Source: Rhyacichthys aspro (lineage: Eukaryota > Chordata > Actinopteri > Gobiiformes > Rhyacichthyidae). From it: a DNA stretch of 64,000 nt. Below are positions 38,969-51,965 of the stretch, in pieces. The number at the start of each line of letters is the position of its first letter. Positions within the stretch are counted from its first letter, which is position 1. The notes beneath the pieces were generated by a model. It did no database searches. It saw only the letters and a program-made list of their open reading frames with translations, and was not told where the DNA came from. The position numbers and the translations under genes are program-made. Where the stretch lies: the NCBI GenBank assembly GCA_036850595.1, contig CM072156.1, positions 4,581,441-4,645,440 on the forward strand. The letters run 5' to 3'.

Positions 38969-41900
38969 ATGGATCTAAAGACTGCAGTGTTCAACGCGGC
39001 CAGAGACGGAAAGCTACGGCTGCTTCAGAAACTATTAGAAAACAAAGATGGGCACGAAGTGACCAAACTAATGGGCGAGAAAACAAACGGGGCCACTCCG
39101 CTGCTCATGGCCGCTCGGTACGGACACCTGGACCTGGTGGAGTACCTGCTGGAGTGCTGTAGTGCCCCGGTGGAGGTCGGCGGCTCGGTGAACTTTGACG
39201 GGGAGACCATAGAGGGAGCACCGCCTCTGTGGGCCGCGTCCGCCGCAGGGCACCTCAAGGTGGTCCAGTCTCTGCTGGGACATGGAGCTTCTGTCAACAG
39301 CACGACCCTGACAAACTCTACACCCCTGAGGGCAGCCTGTTTCGACGGACACCTGGACATTGTTAAATACCTGGTGGAGCACAAGGCTGACCTAGAGGTG
39401 GCTAACAGGCACGGCCACACGTGCCTCATGATTTCCTGTTACAAGGGCCACAAGGAAATAGCCCAGTACCTGCTGGAGAAAGGTGCAGATGTCAACAGGA
39501 AAAGTGTCAAAGGTGAGCCCCTTTCCCACTGGATAATTTACATATTTGTCATAATAATTAATGGTACAGGCTCGATGTTAGTGATACTTTTAATCACTCA
39601 AACAATGGCAGCATAGTGTCACAGAAATGACTCAACAGAATAACATGGCCTTCTGGTTTCACAATGAGAAAACTGTGAGCTGACTTCAATATGAAATGCT
39701 TCAGTGGGTGTGTCTAGGACGGTGTTTCCCAAACTTTACTTCAGGGGATCCCCTTTTTTCTTTTGTCAAAATACCACATCAGTTGTTACCCAGAATCTAC
39801 CTTGTCTTGCCTTTTATTCTTGTACTGTTTTTCTATAGTTGTTTCTTTTTAGAGTAATTTGTTTTGCTTCCAGAATTATTTTAACAGACTGCAAACTGTG
39901 GTCTAGAAGGTTCTGTTTTCCTCGAGCTAATATTTTCTAAAATACTATTACATTCAGAATTAATTATAAACCATAATAACTCCATTGCTTTTCTAAACTA
40001 AGAAACAAGTAGTTGCCTACAGTTACTTCCTGTTAAGTTTTTGGTCAGCTGTGAGTGGGGATATGAAATTTGTTCCTCTTTTAATATACTGTACTGGATT
40101 AAATGGTGAAATGCAGATGAACGTTAATGTTAATCCCACACTTGTTTGGGTTCGTCTGCTATTCTTAGCACCACATAAACTCAGTGAACCAGGAACTTTA
40201 CCATATCACTCATCTATCACGTTAACATATCACTCATTTATTGGCACTGCCAGTTTTTGCTGTATATATTTTCAGAGTAAGACTATTTTATTCTACATAT
40301 ATTTTTTTGCATGCCTAATTTTACTTTATTTTATCATTGTTCTATTTTTATTCTGTTATTCTGCGTTCTATGTTGCAACTTACCGCCAAAGCAAGTTCCT
40401 AGTTTGTGAATTCTGTTCACCGACAATGGCAATAAAACCTTTTCTGATTCTTTCTGAGGTGTAGAGAAAAGGAGTAAAATCAAAATACTAAGAAGAAGAT
40501 TGGCATGAGCTCCAGCTGTTTCGCATATTGATATTTGTTTACATTATTTGCATTACACTGAGACTGTCTTTATTAAATGAATAAATCAGAGTCTGGTTTC
40601 TATGCCTATGTTTTTGTCTAATTTTTTTGTAAAATATAACACTGTTTCTTTGTCCACAGGCAACACTGCACTCCACGACTGTGCAGAGTCCGGTAGTTTG
40701 GAGATTATGAGGATGTTGCTGCGGTTTGGTGCAACCATGGAGCAAGATGGCTATGGCATGACACCGCTGCTCTCTGCTAGCGTCACGGGCCACACAAACA
40801 TCGTAGACTTCCTAACAACACATCAACAGGTAAAGCGTTTTGTCATTTACAATCGAAATAAATGTCATTTCTTTGTTAAATTATTGAAATTCTTTGCAGA
40901 CAAGTCACAAGGAACGCATCGATGCCCTTGAACTCCTTGGAGCCACTTTTGTAGACAAGAAGAGAGATCTGCTGGGGGCTTTAAAATACTGGAAAAGAGC
41001 CATGGACCTCAGGTACATGGACAGCAACAACGTCGTCCAAAAGCCTGAACCAAAGCAGCTGATCATGGCCTACGACTACGCCAGAGAGGTGAGTAATACT
41101 TTGACTCATTTGTTGTTTTGATTATGGCACAGTTAGCTCAATTATGCGTCACTGTCTTGTATAATCCCAGGTAACGAACGGAGAGGAGCTGGACGGGCTG
41201 ATATCGGACCCAGACGAGATGCGAATGCAAGCCCTCCTCATTCGTGAGAGAATCCTGGGCCCGCAGCATCCCGACACGTCCTACTACATCCGCTACAGAG
41301 GGGCCGTTTACGCCGACTCTGGGAACTTCGAGCGCTGCATCAACCTGTGGAAGTACGCCCTGGACATGCAGCAGAGCAACCTGGATCCCCTCAGTCCCAT
41401 GACGGCCTCCAGCCTGCTGTCGTTCGCCGAGCTCTTCTCCTTCATGCTTCAGGACAGGGCTAAAGGGCTGCTCGGGACGTCGGTGTCATTCGAGGACTTG
41501 ATGGGTATCTTATCCAAAAGCGTGCTGGAGATCGAGCGAGCCGTCAGACAGAGCGGGCCGATGCCTCCTGACCCGGCGCAGCTCAGCAAAGCCCTGTCAA
41601 TCATCCTTCACCTCATTTGTCTTTTGGAGAAGGTGGCGTGTACTTCAGAACAGGACCACTACAAGAAGGAAACCATTTATAGGTACACGTTTGGCCTCTT
41701 TTTTGCCGGCAGGCCTTAAAAGTTTTAAATTGCTTTGCCCTTTTATAATAGAGTTGGTATGATAGAAAGAAGTGACAGACTGTGCAAAGTGACAGCCCTT
41801 CCTCAAAAGTAGAGCTAATGAGAAAAGATATATTTAAGCCAGAATTAAGTGGCATTTAGAATCACCCACTTTGTATTTGACTTTTGCATTTCTCCTTTAA

Positions 41901-43887
41901 AGCTGCATTTTTGTAAGTTTTCACATTTTTTATCATGGATTTCCACCTTTTTACGTCAAACTGTGGATGTAAAAGTGTATAAATAATGAGAGCTTTGGTG
42001 AATTTTTATAATATGCTGTAATTACATTGTATAATTTTCCAATTATACAGGTATAAATATGTCGGATTGTAGCAAGAATGCAATTTTTCATCTGTAGTCT
42101 CTGGCCAGGTCACACAAATCAGGACGCAAATACGCAATATACAAGATGGCAGCAATGTACAGTTTTTATATTGTGAACATTAGATAATTTTGGAGGTTAT
42201 TACATGTGTTTGAGTTATTTTCCTCACGGCTCTCTTCTCCACGTTTGACCCAGATTCCTGAAGCTCCAGCCTTGTGGTAAAAACGGCTACAGTCCGCTCC
42301 ACTTGGCCGTTGACCGTAACACTACCTGCGTGGGGCGCTATCCCGTCTGCAAGTTCCCCTCCCTCACTGTGGCTTCCATCCTCCTCGAGTGTGGGGCAGA
42401 TGTCAACAGCCGAGACGAAGATGACAACAGGTCTGTCGGATGTCTTACTCAAGTTTCTTCTCATGCTGTGCTACTTTTAATAATCATTAGTCATATTGAA
42501 CGTTTGAATGCATGCTTGACACAGGGGTGTGCGTTCTGAAGATGTTAGATTGTGTTGTAATGAGAACGTGTTAATGTGGAGAGCATCGAGATTACAACAA
42601 TGAAATGATGACAAAGTGTTACTGAGAACATCATAACATCGTGTTAATTCACCCATTAATGATGACGTTAGTAAAGACTTTGTGCTTTTGGTGTGAGTAA
42701 TGATTTGAAATGATCTCTACTGTTTCTAAAGTGGGTCTAAATGTGTGTATGTGAAACATTTCTGACTTTTACTTTCACATGCTCTAGGGCAATGTTAAAT
42801 GAATCAGTCAGTGGAATTAGTTTAGGATTAGTTTCATAAAGCAAAACTCTGCCTCCAATAAAACACTATCGTAATACCGATTAGCTAAAATGTCTCTTAA
42901 TTCTGGACATATTGTCACTATACAGCGCTAATGACTGGTCTGGTCATGGTCTCGAACTCTTTTTTTTGCTCAAATGTCTCTGTCTCGGACACCAAGAACA
43001 ACCAAGACAAATGGCATCTTCGTCTGCTCTTGGGATTGAATGAGAACCTCAATCATTTGTACATTAAATTAAAAATCTCCTTCAACAAACGCTTGCACTT
43101 GGTCTAAGACTGGACTTGGACAGTTCCCTTATGTCTATTACAGTGTATTGTAGACAGGTTCTGGTCTTGATTTGGTCTTGATACTCTTTGGTCTCAGACA
43201 TGACTTGGTAATTTGGAAAAAAGTCAGTAAATAGCAGTTTTGTTGTTTTCCTAGAAGCATCAGAACATAGTATTAGGCTTCAGTATAAGGTAAAAAAAGG
43301 CTTTAAAATACAATCAACCTGAATTGTGATAACCATTATTTTGCCCTATGGAAAATTGATCACATTTTTGCCATGTCACCCACATCTACTTGATATTGTT
43401 GCAATGAAAACCAAGTAAATCGATAAAATGTTTGTAGGAAATATTGACAGAACTAAGAATAAACTTGGAGGAGGAAGGCTAGCAGGAAACGAGTTGAGAT
43501 GTTTTAAAGGAAAGGGTTGTTTATTAGGGTTTTCTGTTGAGTATAGACATAATAAAACTATGCATTAGTGTTATCTCTCTGTGCTGGTTCTAATAAATCT
43601 CTTTTCCTCACTATCCTTCCAGCCCTCTGCACATCGCAGCCTCCAACGGCCACCCCGACATCATGAACCTGCTCATCTCCAGCGGGACCCACTTCGACAG
43701 CACCAACTCCTTCCAGCAGACGGCCCTGGACCTCCTGGACGAGAAGGAGCTGGCCAGGAACGTCATCCAGCCCATAAACCACACGACGCTGCAGTGCCTC
43801 GCCGCCAGGGCCATCGTCAAGCACAGCCTTGACTATCGGGGGAACATCCCGGAGAAACTCGAGGCCTTTGTGTTGCTCCACAGATAA
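38969..43887 (+). CDS. fem1c: FEM1C, substrate receptor of the CUL2 ubiquitin ligase
   Basis: FEM1C recognises C-terminal arginine degrons and presents substrates to CUL2-RBX1-Elongin B/C. Coding exons are 38969-39512, 40660-40829, 40900-41088, 41171-41682, 42254-42430 and 43623-43887; all introns are GT-AG and phases agree, giving 618 residues (human about 617). The N-terminal half holds about seven ankyrin repeats (for example TPLLMAARYGHLDLVEYLL), the degron-binding face. A helical TPR-like region follows (LGALKYWKRAMDLRY, ERCINLWKYAL), then two more ankyrin repeats (YSPLHLAVD, SPLHIAASNGHPDIMNLL). The C-terminal VHL box includes TLQCLAARAI for Elongin binding and a Cul2 box IPEKLEAF at about 606-613. 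The protein itself ends in Arg. The start matches the family N-terminus MDLKTAVFNAARDGK. It is intact, with tmed7 upstream on the same strand. Confidence 0.97.
39718..39800 (+). mobile_element. possible hAT end fragment in fem1c intron 1
   Basis: GTGTTTCCCAAACTTTACTT resembles the TTCCCAAACTTT/TTCTCAAACTTT ends of non-autonomous hAT elements. The partner end is not recognised. Confidence 0.3.
42920..43215 (+). repeat. dispersed repeat family A, copy 2, in fem1c intron
   Basis: It carries the family words TGTCTCTGTCTCGGACACC, CTCTTGGGATTGAATGAGAA, GGTCTAAGACTGGACTTGG and TATTACAGTGTATTG in the same order as 5255-5770, with only one degraded copy of the 62-bp unit. It lies wholly in the intron 42,431-43,622. 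Confidence 0.7.
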
Positions 43888-45305
43888 TGGTTGAGATGAA
43901 CTGAACTGTGACCCCTAAAGTATTAAAGGATGTGACAGGACGTTAAATGGGTCTCGTTGCAGAATTGCTTGGAGTTTAAAGCTGAAGATATCTGTGCACA
44001 AAAATGTTCTCGGATTAAAAAAAAAAAAAGTTTGGAATGACCATTTTCTTCTTCCTAACAGTTTTATCTGCGACTGGACAGTGACATGTACATTCAGATG
44101 TAAACCTGGATGAACCAAGCAATGGTTTACATATTTTTGCTCTAGAAGATTAATTTTTTGCATATTCCACATTGCTATTTATTAATGAAACTTGAGAGAT
44201 TTTCTCCATGCTTGCCCCAAACCCAGCTTTGCCTGCTTCTTTCTTCTCAAAGACTTTTCTACAAATGCTGGGACTTCAGGTTATTCTTTTTTGTTTTTGT
44301 TTTTTTTGTTTTTTTTTTCATTCGTCCCATCACTGTTGCCAACAGTCATGGACCCTTTCTCAGTCACCTGTTTTTGTACTTTTACAATACATTTAGTTAC
44401 ATTATTGTCATGCAACTCTGGATATATCTGCCAAGGGGTGTGGATTCTGGACTTGTTTCCCACTTTGAGTGTTTAACAAAGCTTTATGAGAAGGGTTTAA
44501 TGTCTGCAAACACCATAAGTGCTTTATCCTTCCTATGCACAGGCTATGCTGTTGGAAAGAGAGACTGTTGTATTCTGTGCCGGCACTTGTCTGTGCAATA
44601 TCTCTCATGACTCTTTTTTTTTTGTGTTTACCTCATCGCTGCCGTTTTCTTTCAGTATCAAAAACCATGTACTGATTGTTCTGAATGAGTGCGTGTGAGT
44701 GAAAGTGCGAGTGTAAGTGCCACAGTGTGTTGTATGCAAACCATTTTGAGCTTTTGAATTTTGAAAAGGACAAGAGTTGAAGTGAAGCGGCGCTCATTGA
44801 GATTCCACAATGCACACGACTGCCACTACAAAACCCACAGCGGCCAAACTGTCTACAGCCGCTGGAGTGCGCAGAAGTGACCTCTTTAGAATCGACCTTT
44901 GAAATGCCATTTTTCTTTTGTAATTTTGATCAAAGCAAAAGCCAAGAGAGAGGTTACGACATTGGCTCACTGTGCATGTTCAGCACCAAGTTCAACATAA
45001 GTTCAACCTAAACGACAGCTAAAGGCAGTTCAGCTTCACCGTACAGAATAAAGGCTTTGTCGATTTATTTCATTTGCACATTAGCTTTAGACGTGTGGGT
45101 TAAAAAAAAAAGGGCTTTTCATCATTTGTAGGAGTAATGTTGCATAGTCTATTTAACCTGACAGTTCAAAACACAGAGGATGAGGAGGACTCCCAGGGCA
45201 ACTTGATTTGAATCTGCACTTTACTACAGCGGAGATTTGATATGGCATTAATCAAGTTCATGTCTTAATAACCAGTTTGACAATAAACCCATGTTGCACT
45301 TGTTG
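43888..45305 (+). other. fem1c: fem1c 3' UTR
   Basis: The sequence after the fem1c stop lacks further exons. AATAAA hexamers are seen near 45,046 and at 45,282-45,287; the latter fits a transcript end near 45,305. A T-rich run at 44,285-44,320 and poly-A tracts account for spurious frames on both strands. Confidence 0.5.
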
Positions 45306-45470
45306 ATATGTCCAAATGTCTGTTTCTTTTGGGGTCAGGGGCTTCGTTCTGGTTTTCTCCTGCGTTAGAAAACCACACAGCTATTTCAGAGTGTGGTGAT
45401 GTCCCAGTTTCATTTGTGTGTGCTCATTATAGTTTTTTTGTAATGGGTTTACATGTTGTTTGCTCTAAAA

Positions 45471-46212
45471 CACTGGTTGTCAATCTTTTACCAGTGAGTA
45501 CCACCTCTTAGAAATATTTGGCTCTCCATGTTCCACCATTTTGACTGGTATTATTGCAGTGTGACATGTGTGTATACAGTTTAGGAAGGAGTTTTATCAT
45601 TGGCAAACTGGGCTTTAGAAAGAATTAATACATATTTTTATTGTAAACCCCACATTATTTTTCTTAAAACAGCTTTATTTTTCAGACTGGAATTAAAAAA
45701 TATTCCCACACAGTGCCTTGATGGCTTACATGATTGAGAATATACAGTGTATTATAATGTTATCCAAATAATGACCAAATAAAAGGTCTTAAATAAAATA
45801 AAAGGAATAAATACATGTCAGAGCCCAACAAAAAATTACTTTAAACCTGGTAAGTCTAAGTATAACCACCTAAAATACAACAAAGCCTGTTATACATAAA
45901 ACTAAAACCACTTCAATCTAATTTAATCAAGCTATAATCACAAAAAAGTAAAAAATAATGTTTAGCTGTGGCCCTAACCCTTTGTTTAACCCTGGTTTAG
46001 TCCTTTTTTGGATTGTGTAAATGGAGTGCAGCTGGTAATTTTCCTCCATATTGGACAGTTTCAACTACTGTTAATTTAATACTAGACTTCTCTTACATTC
46101 TTCTGTATTCCTCCTCACTGTGAATGAGTTTGATATGAAACAGAAGAGTGGGTGGTACAAATATAAAAATAGAAATTTATAAGACTCTGTGAGGAAAGTT
46201 TGAGAATCACTG
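45471..46212. mobile_element. non-autonomous hAT-type DNA transposon, about 740 bp
   Basis: The left end CACTGGTTGTCAATCTTTTA and the right end, read on the minus strand as CAGTGATTCTCAAACTTT, form an imperfect terminal inverted repeat of the CAGTGGTTCTCAAACTTT type. Subterminal words also mirror each other (GAGTACCACC near the left, GTACCACCC on the minus strand near the right). The flanks CTCTAAAA and CATTAAAC are only a weak 8-bp target-site match. No transposase frame is present. Confidence 0.6.
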
Positions 46213-46219
46213 CATTAAA

Positions 46220-49200
46220 CACGAAAACCTAGCTCAAAACTCATTGTCTTTTTACATAAATAAGTCAAAGTAACCTCAAAATATGCCTAAAATCTTTAGA
46301 ACAACAGTTTTAAATTAATTCTGATAGTTTCTTTACATGAAAAAAGGCGACTAAACCCCCTTTTACAGTTTAAGGACGCTTGGTTTGACAGATACTCCAC
46401 TGTGTGATTGTGACTTTTGGGCCACGCTACTATCTTGTGGCAACACCTATCGAGCCAAAATGGATGGCATCGTCACATATTTACAACACAACAAAGACCT
46501 TTATATGAAAAGTGAGTTTGGCCTCTGCATTTGACTCTTTTACATCGCCCAGAATGACCTAGTGTTTGTGTCGGGAAAATATCTGTTCTAAAAATACCTG
46601 CCTTACTGTACACTCTCGTTCTGTTACAGCAGGAAGAGGAGCCTCCGAAAACACTCCACTCCCTCTCACAGGTTCTCCAAACTTTTATTCTTCACCCTTT
46701 GTGTCAGCTTTCTAAAGTGTCAACCTGCGATTAGTTGACTAAAGGAAGTGGATCAGGCTTCTTTTAAATCTGTTTTTAGAGCCCCGTCCGACTTGTAAAG
46801 ATGCACACCCGGGTTATTGTGCTTATTATATTATTTTGCGTCTATTTCCTTTGCATTGTTTGTTCCTTTTCAGAATCAAAGCTGATTTCCGAATCCCTTT
46901 TGATGACGCTCTTCGTAGCAGCTGCAAATGGTCGGTGAGTAATCTCTGATCTAACTTGTGGAAAATGCAGTCTGTCCAGTATATTTGTCCTTGTAGGAAA
47001 ATGAGTCTAAATATCTTGATTGGCCTGTTCTCAATGGTGAGTGATGCCTCAATGAATAACACACTGTTTCAAGAAGCAAACTCAGAGTGTTTACCCTGTT
47101 GGAAAAAGGGAAATTCTGTGTTTTCATGTTCTCAGAGTTGATCTAAAGTGTGAGTGAGTTTGGGAGCGTACTGTGTGAACCTGGTCTGTCACTGCTTGAA
47201 CCGAGCGGTGAAATAGTCCCAGATACTTGAGCTGGGAGCGGCTCTACAGAGGAACCCTCTGGAGTGGTATGTGGCCTGGGACACCTTTGACACCGCTCAC
47301 ACTGTGCATCCAGTCACTTCCAGGAAACGTCACTGTAAAAAAACAAAGTGAATTATGGGCTGTTTGTTCAGAGTGGGTAAGTGGACAAACTGCACAGACG
47401 GTTACAATAAGGGCCAGTGTGCTTTGGATTAAATATAATGATGTTAAACTGGAAAAAAACATCTAAACAGAGTACTGTCTCGTTATGAAGCTGATTATAA
47501 TGTCTGGGTCTAATTGTAAGACGGCTGAATACATACAATACTGGAATTTAAGTATTTTTTCATCTTAAGTATTTGTTTTATAGCCAGAATATAGTGTTGA
47601 ATTAGGGCTGCACAATATCAGGGAAACATACAGCCTGACCAAACATAATCAATCTTTTTTTGTCCGATACAAAGATTGAGTCTGGCCCCTCTCGATTTGA
47701 GATAGATTTTTTCGGTGCAGTGGAGGTAGATTAAACTAGCTCTGAATGCAACTGGTTAGTAAAAAAAAACAGACTTCACACAGAATAAAGTACCTCTAGA
47801 CCGATGCAATTTGGAAAACATACCACAAATCAGAAAAACAGAGCATCACATAAAGTCCCATTTCAGAAAAAACGATTACAATTGGTTCCAAACCCACTAA
47901 GAAAGTGAATGGGTCGCTCTGGCCAGGCTGGGAAACGTACAATATGCAATAGGTGTTAATATTGGGCACATATACTTTCATTTTTTGTTGCACCATAGTT
48001 TTAGTTTAAATAAGAACGCTGGTCAGGTAAACACAGCAGTCATGTTGTTAATGATCAACAGATGCAAGGAGCCAAAACGCCCAAAACAGTGCAGTACATA
48101 TGCCAGACCAGTAGGGGGTTGGTTTTCTTTTTCCTTCCTCATTTTCTCCAGAGACGCTGGTTGCTCATGTGTGTTTTCCCCCAGACGTTATTGTTTACAG
48201 AAAGGACGCTGGCTTCAAAGTTTACACGAGAGAGCAGCGCAGAGAAACAAAAACACCTCCTCGTCTGGCTTTAAAAGTTTGCATTTTTGCGGAGCGAGAA
48301 TGTCAGCCCCACGTGAACAAGATGCAGTTTCAGCAAAGCACACTGTCATATAAACTGCCTTATTCTTCTTCTGAGCAGAGTCGATCTGGAATCTTTTCTA
48401 TTGAACCAACTTCCGCTATACCAGACAAATCATGACTGTTTATCTAAAAGGAGACAAGCTTTATATGATGATCTGTTTTTCTGATTGTTGTAAGTCCAGA
48501 GGCAGTTTATTCTGTGTATGTTGCTGCTGCCCTCTGAATTCTGATTAGTTGTCTTGTAGCTCAATCTGTAATTGCTCCTCCTCCTGGAAATCAAACTGAA
48601 ACCGAGAGAAGCCAGACTAATTATTTGTATTAAATAGATAAAGAATTAAGATGGCTGGCGTAGACTATACACTTTCATTATTTATTTGATTACAATTATT
48701 TTTTTGTTCTCATTTCACAGACCAGTCTTTTAAAACTCTTTGGAGCTTTGGTGTTTTCAGATTAGCAACAGCAGTTTTAAGTCTCATTTAGCTTCCTCTG
48801 TTCATGAAAACTGTTAATCCGTCATGTTCAAAACCTCGCATTAGAGCTTTCAGGTTAAAATAAAAATGTCTGGATCACCACATAAACAGTTCTTTGTGCT
48901 TATTCCACAGACGGGATCTGAGCACCACCTGTTCCCACCCTCAGCAGCAGCAGCCAGTCCCTGAATGTCGCACCTATCTGACTGTGCTCTGGTGAGTCAC
49001 TGCCGGCTTCTCGACTGTGGGAATTTCTTAATGAGTCACGAATAAAACCGCGCTCGTGTGTTCGTTACCGGCCAGAATCAGCAGAACGGAGCAGGTTTGG
49101 GTTCACCATCTGTCGTAAGGTGTTTCATAAATCCCCCATATTCCCTGACCTATAAACACAGCGAGTTTAAAGTCCTGACTGTATCTGTGGTATCTACTAC

Positions 49201-49715
49201 AGTGGACTATTTAAAACTGGCCTGTATACTGTTACTTAAGAGATTACAACAGTTGGATGTGGACCAAATGCTTCAGCAAATTAGATTTACGAAGCAGAGA
49301 CAAAGACAGCACTGTTTAGGAGTAGTTTTTTATACATATGTGTGAGTTCATGTGACTGAAAGGCAGGGCGACAGAGATGAACGACCTTTCTAAATAAATA
49401 TCACACACATTATTGGACAAGTGCTCAGATATAGAGGCCCTGTAGGCATTTTAAATACATTTAATAAGAAATTGTTAGGAAATCACTGTCCACTCAAGTA
49501 GGACAAGCCCCACCCACAAATAATCACATTTTTCCCACCACATATGAACAAAAACTGTTATTTTTTAACTTTTTTACATCCTAGAAAAGCCTGATAAAAG
49601 TATGACACCACAGTTTACAAAACATGAAAATGACAAATTCTCATTATTTTCCGTATAGGTTTTTCCTCCTACAGTCTCCCTACAGTTTTTGTCTCATAAT
49701 GTGATGTTTTCCTCA
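46220..49715. other. gene-free interval
   Basis: No recognisable exon. Positions 47,599-47,720 begin AGGGCTGCACAATATC, a phrase typical of a common fish interspersed element. Positions 48,085-48,120 share GCCAGACCAGTAGGGGG with 16,753-16,774 (GCCAGGCCAGTAGGGGG), a further small dispersed repeat. The frames at 47,985-48,435 are not recognised and look like chance. Confidence 0.5.
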
Positions 49716-49719
49716 AGGT

Positions 49720-49890
49720 TATTAGGCAAGTCCCGATAGGAAGACCCAGGACACTCTGGAGGGACTCAGTTTTCCCCAGAGGAGCTGGTGTCTGGGGAGA
49801 GGGAAGTCTGGCCTTCTCTGCTTAGATTGCTTACCCCGCGACCTGGAACCAGATAAACAGAAGAAAATGGATGGATGGATGAATAGATAT
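49720..49890 (+). mobile_element. LINE 3' end with (GGAT)n tail
   Basis: The frame GRPRTLWRDSV followed by a diverged GEREVW-like section matches the C-terminus of a common teleost non-LTR retrotransposon ORF. It is followed by a decayed section ending AGAAGAAAATGGATGGATGG, the usual short tandem tail of such elements. Stops and frameshifts interrupt it and the 5' part is absent, as in a typical 5'-truncated insertion. Confidence 0.75.
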
Positions 49891-50129
49891 CCCACATCCT
49901 CCTGTGTCAAGTCTGACCATGTCTTTATTGACCTGCTTAGCCTCAAATAATGAGTCAGTCTGAGTCATGCTTGTAAGCACCATCAAAGCAGCTGTGTTAT
50001 TGTCAGTTTTATTGATGCTGCGTCATATAACTGTGTATATTCTGTGCTAGTTTATCCAAACAAGTCTTACATAGGCAAGTATTGGATCTAACGGTGATGT
50101 AGCAGCTGAATCTGGTCTTAATGCAATAT

Positions 50130-50580
50130 TTTAAAGTTCTTGGTCTTGTCTATGTCTCAAACTTGTCTTAGTTGGGGAGTTGGTAAGACCAGGTTTGCTT
50201 TATTCACATCATTCTGGATAAAAACGTTATTATCTTGGACTCTGAGAAGATCTAGTTTCCCACATAAACGTAAACTAGTCTCAACGCTAACATTGTTTAC
50301 GTCAATATGTTAAGTCAACACGCCTCTGTAATGAAGACTGAAAGTGTTTTATCTGTAAATCACTTTGAATTACCTAGCGTATATAAAATTCCCTTGTCAT
50401 TTCATATCAAATTAAAAATCTCCATCAACCAGACACTAACCCTCCATGAGTTTGGTCAAAAACTGGATTTGGACTGGATTTTCTAACTATTTCCTTGTAC
50501 AGTAACGCTTTAGATCCCTAAAGGAGCTGGTCTGAGACATGACTTGCTTTCAGTCTTGACTACACTAGGCTCTAGCATCA
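50130..50580 (+). repeat. dispersed repeat family A, copy 3 (interrupted)
   Basis: Family words appear in order: TTCTTGGTCTTGTC, CATTTCATATCAAATTAAAA, AGACACTAACC, CCATGAGTTTGG and finally TGGTCTGAGACATGACTTG. Unrelated sequence (about 50,190-50,380) lies between the first and second parts, so the copy is interrupted or heavily diverged. Confidence 0.6.
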
Positions 50581-51569
50581 AAAATAACTCAAACATGTTT
50601 ATGACCTATAAATATAAGAGGATGCGTCAGGTTTTGGTGAGATGCATGTTCTCACCAGACGCTCACACCTCTTTCAATGCATCATATTTCCAACTCTGAC
50701 TAACTCTAATTGTCAGGTAACAGAGCGGCGTGGATGTTGTAACGTCAGCACTCGGGACGGGTCAAGGCTTGTCCCGGCACCGTAAAACCTGAGAGAGGAG
50801 CAGGACCGTTTTAAACTGGGACTGTGTTAAAGACCTGAGCTGCGGCGGAGGAGATAAAATGGTGCATGAAAGGAGGAGCTGAACGTTCAATTCGAAGGGA
50901 AGGCTGTGAGGTCTTTGGGATTTTGGCTGCGGTGCACATTTTGCAGTGCAGCAGGACGGGGGTGGAGTGAGTCAGAGGGTTGCCCGTGAAGTCCCAGGCA
51001 CGAATTTAGCGAGAATCTGGTGTATTGTGTTCGAGGGAGAAAAGAAAATCACCAGCTCCAAACACAGAACTGCTTTTGTCCAAGAGAAACCAATCAGAAA
51101 GATCAAACAACAAAATAAATATAAATGTAAATACCTGTCTACCTCAGTCACCAGCACGAGGCCCAGGCTTCACATTCTGGCTTATTTTCATTGGACAGGC
51201 CTGTCAGCGCAGCCTACTTTTGTGCTGTCTATATTTAGGCCTGTATAATGCCCTGTTGGAAGGCTGTCCTACATTAATCTGGCTCCTCCATCTTCGAGCA
51301 CCTTCAGGTGAACTCAGTCACCAGACGTCTGTCTCTCGGTGCCTCTGTTTGTCCCTCTGCGCTCACCCGTTCACACCTAAGATTAGTCAGGCTTTAGGGG
51401 AATGTGTCTAAACAAAACATCAACAACAACTAAGCAACCTTTATCTTTTTTTGTTAATTTGATTTAAGCAGGACAAAGGTGGATAAGACATGATAATCCT
51501 TTACGAGTCTCACTGTGGAAACATTTACAGTGTTGAAAAGGAAAGAAAGATACTACTCACAAACGCTAG

Positions 51570-51965
51570 TGCCATATTAAAGCAACACTATGTAACTTTA
51601 AAGACAAATGATCTCACATTGACTGTTACCTTTTTGACTACTTTTGCACTTGGTCTTTAATTTCTGGGGTCGGTCTTAGTAGCAAGTAGCAGGGCATTTA
51701 TTATCCTCAATAAATGCGCTATTGGCTACATTTTGTGCCCAAGCAGCCATTTTAATACAAAAACTAACTAAATCAGTCCAAGTTAAAGAGGCACTGTGTA
51801 ACTTCTCGACAGACTCTCTGTGTTGTTACGACAGTTGCGCCATATTCACAGATGTCAGTTGTTTACAAGTGGAGACTATCCAAGCGGCAAGTAACATGTT
51901 TTCTGAAACAGTTGAGTAATTTTAGCTTATTTTGTACAAACACGACTCTGTTAGGGTCCAGTGTA
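51570..51965 (+). repeat. dispersed repeat family B, copies in tandem
   Basis: TTAAAGCAACACTATGTAAC (about 51,577) and TTAAAGAGGCACTGTGTAAC (about 51,783) are two head-like phrases about 205 bp apart. The second is followed by TTTACAAGTGGAGACTATCC, which is shared with 7318-7470. Two copies or a partial duplication lie in direct order. Confidence 0.55.

Noticed and set aside
39025..39429. Minus-strand open frames of 104-134 codons opposite fem1c exon 1
   Set aside because: They are shadows of the GC-rich ankyrin-coding exon; the plus strand encodes the known FEM1C N-terminus.
47985..48435. Overlapping plus-strand frames of 70-122 codons
   Set aside because: Neither the translations nor the flanking sites look like a gene; part of the interval shares words with 16,750 and seems repeat-derived.
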